From Heliocidaris erythrogramma (lineage: Eukaryota > Echinodermata > Echinoidea > Camarodonta > Echinometridae), in the NCBI GenBank assembly GCA_025617745.1, contig CM046853.1:29453822-29517821 (forward strand): DNA of 64,000 nucleotides, in the 5' to 3' direction. The notes below the pieces were generated by a model. It was not told the origin of the DNA. It worked only from the letters and a program-made list of their open reading frames with translations, and ran no database searches. A program made the translations under genes and the position numbers. This document shows, piece by piece, positions 57,501-64,000 of this stretch. Each line of letters starts with the position of its first letter. Position 1 is the first letter of the stretch.

Positions 57501-58854
57501 CAACTGATCATTTTCTTTCCTTGTCTCTCTCTTGCGATGTCTCTCTTTCACCTCATTCCGTTCGTGCATGCTGCATGTATTGTATGTGTAACAAAATTTT
57601 GGTAGCATTTGTATTTATAATTGTCAGTTTTTACCATCCCAAATGTACTGTAATTTGAAACAATCAACATTTGGAAGGTATGGACAACACTGTGGCACAA
57701 GCTTCAATAGCAGAAATGGCTACAAGTTGATGATCTTCTTGAAAATTGATGGATTTTTATTTTCGCTTATGTAATCACTACATCAAAGAAGTGAAGAATT
57801 TTTTTTGGAAAAAAGTTCTCCTCAACACCTCCCCCACCCCCTCCCAATTGCTGTACACTTTTTCAGTGTTTCCAATGCTCTTCAAATGTTCATTTCCTTG
57901 TTTGAATTTCATCTGTCTCTCTTATTTAATGTTACAATTTTCTTTTTCCTTGACCTTGCAGAAATGAGTCACAGGTCAGCTGAATTCACAGCTATCCTGA
58001 CCAATGCCCAGCAAACTCTCAGGGAGCTTTTGTAAGTTGAAAAATGCCTTTCCTCACTTAAAATTAATTTAGGGAAATCATTACTATTTATAGTGTATTG
58101 GAGTTGTTTTGTAATTGTACAAGCCTTTCTCTCTCCCTTTATCTCTCTTTTTTTTTTATGTCATCCAAACAAATGTTTGAGAAACACATGTCTTCACTTG
58201 TGTTTGTCATAAGTCTTATGTGTGAAAGTCGGTGATCTCATATTCTTTCTATTGTATTTACTGTGTCGTCTGGGATTCACTTTTTCAGAATATAGGATTG
58301 TGATTGAATTATATTTTTGTAAATCAGCTTGTGTGGGTACAGCCTGCGATACCTTCGGCCCACGAGACCTGCACTATTAGCCTGGCGTGCCTTCTGAAAA
58401 GTTGTCAAAAGGCCCACAAGACTGACATCCCATGAGACTGATATTTAGGTCTGATGGGACTTCAGAAACCTTTCCTGAGGATTCACTAGACCAACATTGT
58501 TGTTTTGTGGGTTGTCGGTCTACTGGGATGTCCTGGCTTTTTGTGCATCAGCTTTGTGATTTTTAAAAAATTCTTCATGTTTCTTTGGATTACATACAGT
58601 ATATTTCCTTGTGTACAATTTTAAAGGTGAATGTTATTTTGCTATCTGCTTTAACAGGAAAGTTCCTGACAACTACAAGATCCTGTTCCTGCAGGGTGGT
58701 GGCAGCGGCCAGTTCAGTGCTGTGCCTCTGAACCTTCTGAAGAAGAAGAAGGCAGATTATATCCCTACAGGCATGTGGTCCGTCAAGGCAGCCAAAGAGG
58801 GGCTCAAGTACGGAACTACCAGGGAGGTGTTCCCTAAGCCAAGCAAATATACTT
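48491..58854 (+). CDS. PSAT1: Phosphoserine aminotransferase, exons 1-4 (partial gene)
   Basis: PLP enzyme of serine synthesis: 3-phosphohydroxypyruvate + glutamate to O-phosphoserine + 2-oxoglutarate, cytosolic homodimer. Exons 48491-48541, 57304-57364, 57962-58031 and 58658-58854 join in phase to 126 residues. Family landmarks are [15 protein letters not shown] (5-18), EMSHRS (38-43, substrate-binding His-Arg), [20 protein letters not shown] (63-82, PLP-phosphate loop) and TGMWSVKAA (98-106; Trp101 corresponds to the residue stacking on PLP). The usual length is about 370 aa. The PLP lysine and the C-terminal two thirds must lie beyond the right edge, because no further exon is visible in 58855-64000. 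Intron 1 is 8.8 kb and full of transposons. Confidence 0.96.
48542..52440. other. PSAT1 intron 1, first part
   Basis: No exon seen. AT-rich with TACATGTA words. The stretch 50210-50580 has CATGTGTGTGACC and TTTTTCATGTAAGAAACTGGT phrases shared with the left end of the window (240-370). Otherwise featureless. Confidence 0.65.
52441..53025. mobile_element. 585-bp element, TIR CATACATGCCAAC, 6-bp TSD CAACTG
   Basis: CATACATGCCAAC at 52441 and GTTGGCAAGTATG ending 53025 are inverted with one mismatch. CAACTG flanks at 52435-52440 and 53026-53031. CGTTCCGTTTT words sit near both ends. Holds a GC-rich ORF at 52842-53003 (53 aa, [20 protein letters not shown], then a Gly run). TIR wording and duplication size match the neighbour at 53502-54201. 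Confidence 0.85.
53502..54201. mobile_element. 700-bp element, TIR CAGAGCTGCCAAG, 6-bp TSD ATAGCC
   Basis: A perfect 13-bp inverted end (CTTGGCAGCTCTG ends 54201), flanked by ATAGCC at 53496-53501 and 54202-54207. Subterminal ATACGG/CCGTA words mirror. The interior carries a GC-rich coding-like stretch (53770-53955), including [18 protein letters not shown] before a GTGAGT donor at 53952, perhaps the remnant of a transposase 5' exon. hAT-like by TIR style; not proven. Confidence 0.88.
54795..55560. mobile_element. 766-bp element, TIR GGGGAGAGC..GGGTGAAGTGGGAC, TA target
   Basis: GGGGAGAGCAGGGTGAAGTG at 54795 is inverted at the right end (GTCCCATTTCACCCGGGCCCGCTCTCCCC) with a short indel. TA at 54793-54794 and 55561-55562. 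Contains the 21-bp tandem array at 54948-55042. Confidence 0.8.
54948..55042 (+). repeat. 21-bp minisatellite, ~4.5 copies
   Basis: Unit TGAACTGGGACACCATGGAGG, nearly identical copies (the first has AAGTGGG). In-frame (multiple of 3), giving repeated DTMEVNW or HHGGELG by frame; no real gene is implied. Confidence 0.95.
55850..57110 (+). repeat. 531-bp tandem duplication with a replaced segment in copy 2
   Basis: Copy 1 is 55850-56380, copy 2 is 56381-57110. Both run AGGGCTGAAAA...TTACAGTGTAG...GTTGGCCAACTTGGCCTC...GTTTTGGGGCAAGTCCAG...CTGCAGCTTGGAT. In copy 2 about 75 bp are replaced by 296 bp of GC-rich DNA (56681-56976) that includes a GAGTCCGGCCC minisatellite. Confidence 0.9.
56681..56976. 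repeat. GC-rich insert with (GAGTCCGGCCC)n minisatellite
   Basis: Present only in the second tandem copy. The 11-bp unit recurs 3-4 times at 56785-56832. GAGGTGGCCTC and GAGGTGGACTGG words also repeat. Inverted CAAGCGGACGTTGAGGCG and CGCCTT words suggest a decayed element. No target duplication is clear. Confidence 0.7.
57304..57364 (+). CDS. PSAT1: PSAT1 exon 2
   Basis: Acceptor GTGCACAG at 57303. [20 protein letters not shown] (residues 18-37) plus one base of Glu38. Donor ATGG|GTGAGT. Confidence 0.95.
57365..58657. other. PSAT1 introns 2 and 3 with exon 3 between them
   Basis: Intron 2 (57365-57961) and intron 3 (58032-58657) are T-rich with normal splice signals. No repeats bounded. Confidence 0.8.
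57962..58031 (+). CDS. PSAT1: PSAT1 exon 3
   Basis: Completes Glu38, then [20 protein letters not shown] and EL, with two bases of Leu61. Acceptor CCTTGCAG, donor CTTTT|GTAAGT. Confidence 0.95.
58658..58854 (+). CDS. PSAT1: PSAT1 exon 4
   Basis: Residues 62-126: [20 protein letters not shown], then [20 protein letters not shown] and onward to KPSKYT plus one base. Acceptor TTTAACAG, donor ACTT|GTAAGA. Confidence 0.95.
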
Positions 58855-61038
58855 GTAAGATATCAGTCATTATCTTGATCTTTTTGGTAGGCAAACAGAG
58901 TCCTGTCACAAAATCGAGTTGTGTAACATGAATTAACAGTAAGAGATGTTTGCTAATTAAGTGGACATCTCTATGGTGTGACCATTCGAAGGTTCACACT
59001 GCCAAGACTAGGACCAGCTTCAAAATCACACAAAGTAGGTTTTATAATGCAATATATTTGCATTTTGCACTAATGACATCTGTTCTGTAAAAAGTTGTGC
59101 GCAGCTTGCACAAAACCTCTGGTGTTTACAACTAGTATGCAATGTCAATTTCTAATGAATCATGGAAGTGTGACATCAAATGCCACTTTCTTCTGATAAT
59201 GGAGAAGGAGAACATGACAAAATCTTTTGGAATATCAAAGTCTTCTTGGGATAATGAAATGATATATCTGATTTGAACATACATGTAGGCTACAAAACAG
59301 GCTTTTATGTAAGTCCAAATAAGATCCTCATTAATCGTGTATCGTGTATCATTTGGGTTGCCTTGGTGACACTGACAAGCTATTGAATTGACTTTGGACA
59401 GAGGAATGGTCAAGGTATTAGGTGAAGTGGCTTAGGCATTTGGACAAGGCCTTTTTTCTTTCTTTCCTTTTTTTTTTTGGGGGGGGGGGGGGGATTATGT
59501 AAGTTAAAAATCCCCCTATCCCTTTTAATCCTCCCTGTTCTATCAATCCTCCCTGTTCAATTCAATCATGTCCTTTGTACATGTATGAACTCTTAATCCC
59601 TGTACACTAGCTGTACAGGTGGCCTTCATACTGCTTCATGACTTGCATCTGCTGAACAAGTTGAAGGCTATTACTAAAGAAACAAACCTTTACCACTTTG
59701 TACAGTGAAACCTGTCTATAAAGACCGCTCAAGGGAGACATGAAAGTGGTCTTTATGAGCAGGTTCCTTTCATATATGTTTCAATGGAAACAAAAATTGT
59801 GGTCTTTATAGACAGTTGGTCTTTATAGACAGTTGGTTGCAAATGCAGGTTTGACTGTATTAAGAAAAGTGACTTAACTCATACTTTAACAGTCTGAAGT
59901 ACATGTAGGCCTTTATACATGTACCTGTATATTGTACAAACATGAATGTGTGTATTGTGAACATATGGTAAATTATACGGTGGCTTTTCAGGCTTCATAA
60001 TGTGGGAGAGAATTATGTGCTGTAGAAATCAAATAAACATTGTGATACTTACAATGAAGGAGTACTTGTTGAGAGTCTCACAAAAAGATTTCTTGTATGA
60101 AAAAATGAAGGGAAAAAAGCTCAATAATAAATACCTTGGAAATTTCATGTTAGATAAGAAAATTAATAAGAGATAGACCCTACATCATAAAAATTTTGTT
60201 TTTTTGAGAAATAAAGAAATTCTCATAGGAAAAAGAAGAATGGTCAGGGATAGGGGCTACTATCATTTTCAAATTAATAGAAAAGAAATATAATATATCA
60301 TTACTTAAAATCCATAATTTGTGCAGCTGGCTGAACAGGATTGACTAAATAAGCCAAATGAAATGGGAGGTGTCTGGGCTGGGCCGGGCCATTGTTCAAG
60401 TTCACAGTTCACATCACCAAATCGTTGACCCAGTTAGGGTGCACCCATGAATGGTCTGCGTGGTTCTTATTCACTGGTGTGATTTAACAACTAAAGCTTC
60501 AAATGACACCTGGGAGGAATGTCGGCACAGAACAGCTGTTGGGTTATATGTAATATTACAAATGTAGTCTATTTAGTTCAGACCCCGTTTGGTTGGTACT
60601 ACAATGTATGGACCTGTTTCCCAATGTACAAACCAATGCATACTTTAACAAAATTTGCTCCTAATGACCCAAACTTGCCAGATGCTTTCCAGACATAGCA
60701 ACAACTAATGTTTGCAAAAGGGATTCCATAATTAGGCCCATCAGATTCTAAATAGCATGTGTACACCAGGGAGATGGGAAGAATCAAACTAAATGCATTA
60801 CCCACCTGGTCTATTCCATGTTTACACTCAATCAGAGATTATATACATATTAGAAAGATTTTAAATATCATATTTTCAATTACTGAATTCAAATTTGTAC
60901 AATTTATGACCTTTTTTGTAATCCTATGATTTTTGTGGGTTTATTATTTGAGGTGTATGGGTTTTTTTCTTCTAATTTTTACATTTTTAATTAATTTTTT
61001 TTTTAAATAGAATACTTGCTTTGTGTTGCTCAAGGTTT
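58855..61038. other. PSAT1 intron 4, left part
   Basis: No PSAT1 exon found. Has a G14 run near 59481 and the 155-bp MITE at 59703-59857. The rest is AT-rich. Confidence 0.7.
59703..59857. mobile_element. 155-bp MITE, TIR CAGTGAAACCTG, TA target
   Basis: CAGTGAAACCTG at 59703 is inverted as CAGGTTTGACTG ending 59857 (one mismatch), with TA on both sides. The inner CTATAAAGACC/GGTCTTTATAG pair and a tandem GGTCTTTATAGACAGTT follow. Confidence 0.85.
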
Positions 61039-62458
61039 ATTAGGTGGTCTGTCATTTATGACAGACCTCCTTTTAATTTTGTCAAGATTTTTCTTTATTT
61101 ATTTATTTCTTTTTATTACAAATGTTTGTTCCCACCAAATCTCAAAATCGGTCAGGCCAATATCATCGAGTTTCATGTCATGTATGAGGTCATTCATGGA
61201 CATGGTCCATTAAGCTTTTGGAGGTCATCAGGTCATCGTGACGTCATCAAGACGCCATTTTGTAAATTTACAAGATCGATTATATCTTCATAATCGATCA
61301 TCAAAAATCAATTATATTCACATCACATAAACTTCACATGACGGGTCATCAAGTCATGTCCTCACAGGTCATCTAGGGGTCAGGACGTGCGCGTACGCGC
61401 GCGTCAAAATTTAAAAATGCTCAAAATCACGTAGGATCAAGTCTGCACACGTTTCAGGTCATTTTGAGCATTTCAAAAATGTTCGTGCGTAAGCGTCCGC
61501 GCGCGCGTTTTACGCGCGCGCAAGTCGTAAATAACTTTAAAGCAGTGTTTTTTCAATTGATTTGCAATCCTGACACTTTTCTTCATCATTTCCATCAACT
61601 TGCAATCAATTTCAATCAATAAAAAGGTCGTACGGGCGCGGCAAAGTTCAAAATCCGTGCGCGCGTCTATGGCAAGAATTTCGTAAAAATGTGCAAAAAC
61701 ATGCCTCTACAAATTAACTATAGCTCTTTAAATAGTCCACAAACCCCAAATTTATTTGTCATCATCAGGTAGGGTATGAATCATAAATTTCATTTCATGT
61801 ATCATTTGACCCTTATAAACATTATGACGTCATCAAAATGGCGCCAGAATTCAAAATTTCCATTTTTCGTGTTTTGACGTCATCACCTTTATGCAAATTT
61901 GGCTCTAGATTCGTAATTATTGGTCGTTTTTCGCCCAGATTTTGATATATCATAGCTGAAACAATGCTCTACAAGATCAGTTGCAAGGATTTTTCATTTT
62001 GATGACGTCATTATAGTGAAATTTTCAATTAAAGATGCCATGTCAGAATTTTCCCTATTCGCGTGTTATGTCTATGGAAGATGACTTTTTTTCGAATCAT
62101 GAATCTACATGACATTGTTCTCTGAGCTGTATCTCAGTTGTTTTAGGTCTATTTTCTTCCAGATTTTAGTATGTTATAGCTGAGACTATAAGCTTTTATA
62201 AGTGTGGTCTCCAAATTTTGATCAGATGTCGGGATCATGCCCAATTTTTCACTACAAAATGGGATTTGAGAATCCCGTTTTTTGTTTACGTGTTATCTCT
62301 ATGGGAAATGTTTTGGTATATTGGTCAAAGCACTTGCCTCTCACTCCGGTGACCCAGGTTCGATCCCCTGTGGGTCCATTAAAATTTTTTTTTTTGCTTT
62401 TTGCCTTTCATTTTACCATCTTGTTCGACTATTATAACATAAGCAATCACAAACCAAA
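61039..62458 (-). mobile_element. Composite repeat, copy B (inverted)
   Basis: Reverse-oriented relative of 45931-47785. Begins ATTAGGTGGTCTGTCATTTATGACAGACC and runs through the GCGCGC zone, four TGACGTCA sites and the tRNA-like module, stopping before the microsatellite. It abuts copy C head to head. Confidence 0.85.
62302..62378 (+). other. tRNA-like module in copy B
   Basis: A-box-like TATTGGTCAAAGCACTTGCC and B box GGTTCGATCCC (62357-62367), then TGTGGGTCCATT and a T run. Not a plausible functional tRNA because the acceptor stem is lacking. Confidence 0.65.
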
Positions 62459-62639
62459 CTAGAATTTAATTCGTCATGAGGACGAATTAGGTGGTCTGTC
62501 TTTCAATTGGTATGATCATGATTGTAATCAGGATGATCATAATAATGGGGAAATACTAAACTGAAGATAGGAAGTCAAGAATGCCACGCATGGAGATGCT
62601 TCTAGAGGACAGGAATGTAGAAAATGTGTGGAACGGTCA

Positions 62640-63095
62640 TTGGAAGATGTGATAATATTTGTGCAAGATAACAATCATGATAATGGTGATGATTATCATG
62701 ATGAAGGTGATATAATGATGGTGATGACAATAATAATAGCAATGATGATCATGACGGTGTTGATATTGTATCATCATCATCATGAATATCATCATGACAG
62801 TGATGATGATAATGATGTTGAAGATAATCATGATGATGATCATTATATCATCATGGCAGTGCTGATGATAATGATGTTGATAATCATCATCATCATCATC
62901 ATCATGAATATCATCATGACAGTGATGATAATGAAGTTGATGATAATCATCAGCATCATCATGAATATCATGACAGTGATGATGATAATGATGTTGAGGA
63001 TAATCATCATGATGAATATCGTGACAGTGATGATGATAATGATGTTGATGATAATCATGATCATCATCATGATTATCATCAACATCATTATCATT
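62640..63095 (+). repeat. GAT/ATC microsatellite
   Basis: Imperfect array of GATGATAAT, CATCATCAT and ATGAATATCATCATGACAG units. The higher-order unit CATGACAGTGATGATGATAA recurs about every 60 bp. Long ORFs on both strands here are artefacts of the repeat. Confidence 0.9.
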
Positions 63096-63328
63096 TTGAG
63101 AAATTGTGATATCAAATAGGACTAATGATATTGCAGGATAGCTTTAATACACTTCAGGGAATCAGATTTTCCATAGGGATATACATAAACTACTGCACAC
63201 TACTTTCTAATAGACATAACATGCAAAATAAGACATTTTATTACTTTGTTTGTGATTGCTTATATTATAATAGTCGAATAAGATGGTAAAATGAAAGGCA
63301 AAAAGAAGCAAAAAAAAAAAAAATTTTA

Positions 63329-63408
63329 ATGGACCCACCGGGGATCGAACCTGGGTCACCGGAATGAGAGGCAAGTGCTTTGACCAATATACCAAAACAT
63401 TTCCCATA
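63329..63408 (-). other. tRNA-like module in copy C
   Basis: Minus strand: TATTGGTCAAAGCACTTGCC and GGTTCGATCCC (63351-63341). Nearly identical to the module of copy B in the opposite orientation. Confidence 0.65.
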
Positions 63409-64000
63409 GAGATAACACGTAAACGAAAAACGGGATCTGAAATTCCATTTTGTAGTGAAAAATTGGGCATGATCCCGACATCTGATCAAAAATTGGAGAC
63501 CACACTTATAAAAGCTTATAGTCTCAGCTATAACATACTAAAATCTGGAAGAAAATAGACCAAAAACAACTGAAATACAGCTCAGAGAACAATGTCATGT
63601 AGATTCATGATTCGAAAAAAAATCATCTTCCATAGACATAACACGCAAATAGGGAAAATTCTGACATGGCATCTTTAATTGAAAATTTCACTGTGATGAC
63701 GTCATCAAAATGAAAAACCGTGATAATTGATCTTGTAGAGAATTGTCTCAGCTATGACATAGCAAAATCTGGGCGAAAAACGACTAATAATTACGAATCT
63801 AGAGCCAAATTTGCATAAATGTGATGACGTCAAAACATGAAAATTGGAAATTTTGACTTCTGGCGCCATTTTGATGACGTCATAATATTTATAAGGGTGA
63901 AATGATACATGAAATGAAATCTATGATTCATACCCTACCTGATGATGAAAAAAAATTGGGTGTTTAAGGACTATTTAAAGAGCTAGAGTTAATTTTGTAG

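Larger units (their letters stand above)
62466..64000 (+). mobile_element. Composite repeat, copy C (runs off the right edge)
   Basis: Same order as copy A: TTAATTCGTCATGAGGACGA hairpin, AGGTGGTCTGTC, the GATCATGATTGTAATCAGGA stretch, an expanded GAT/ATC microsatellite (62640-63095), a tRNA-like module (minus, 63408-63329) and three TGACGTCA sites before the window ends. Confidence 0.88.

Noticed and set aside
61021-61293. Similar ORFs here and at 47521-47853 (RWSVIYDRPPFNFVKI)
   Set aside because: Similarity comes from translating the end of the composite repeat in two copies, not from a protein family.
62640-63095. CRISPR-like array
   Set aside because: Eukaryotic microsatellite with drifting short units; no constant repeat with unique spacers.
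62628-63119. 163-aa ORF on plus and matching ORFs on minus
   Set aside because: Translation of the GAT/ATC microsatellite; only Met, Ile, Asp, His and a few others, and open on both strands.
58855-64000. Further PSAT1 exons
   Set aside because: Looked for the PLP-lysine region and the tyrosine/asparagine-rich core in all frames by eye; none found, so they are presumed to lie beyond the window.

Overview
The window looks like nuclear DNA of an animal, most likely a marine invertebrate deuterostome such as an echinoderm. Coding exons are short, joined across GT-AG introns that are long and full of repeats, and they encode recognisable animal proteins. The non-coding DNA is AT-rich, has many TACATGTA words and long G/C homopolymers, and is packed with inverted-repeat transposons. 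The phylum is an inference from texture and protein similarity. I ran no search.

Five genes can be assembled by hand. From left to right: (1) RHEB, minus strand, exons 1-2 only (3660 to 1328), the rest lying off the left edge. (2) A small two-exon minus-strand gene I cannot name (7145 to 6388; 87 aa if it ends at its in-frame TAA), whose exon 2 acceptor sits in a near-perfect 139-bp palindrome. (3) A plus-strand, three-exon gene (8697-11358, 569 aa) for a probable mitochondrial helical-repeat protein of FAST-kinase-like type. (4) A complete ten-exon pyruvate kinase gene on minus (30399 to 16181, 536 aa), every splice junction phase-consistent. (5) The first four exons of phosphoserine aminotransferase PSAT1 on plus (48491-58854, 126 aa), continuing off the right edge. 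Pyruvate kinase and PSAT1 have divergent starts about 18 kb apart. Pyruvate kinase drains the lower end of glycolysis, while PSAT1 belongs to the serine pathway that branches off at 3-phosphoglycerate, and RHEB activates mTORC1. No co-regulation can be claimed from this.

Everything else is intron or intergenic DNA dominated by transposons. Several elements can be bounded to the base by terminal inverted repeats plus target-site duplications: 2722-3109 (5 bp), 12962-13116 and 59703-59857 (TA), 21978-22895 (8 bp), 28548-29451 (TA) and 29462-29708 (5 bp) inside a LINE fragment, 52441-53025 and 53502-54201 (6 bp each), and 54795-55560 (TA). Larger fold-back elements occupy 37836-39117 and 42732-44409. 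A 1.9-kb repeat family (45931-47785; inverted pair 61039-62458 and 62466-64000) carries a tRNA-like segment, a GAT microsatellite and several perfect TGACGTCA motifs per copy. Tandem satellites lie at 345-1200, 11500-12058, 21110-21560 and 33200-34110. The stretch 33-48 kb is gene-free as far as I can see.
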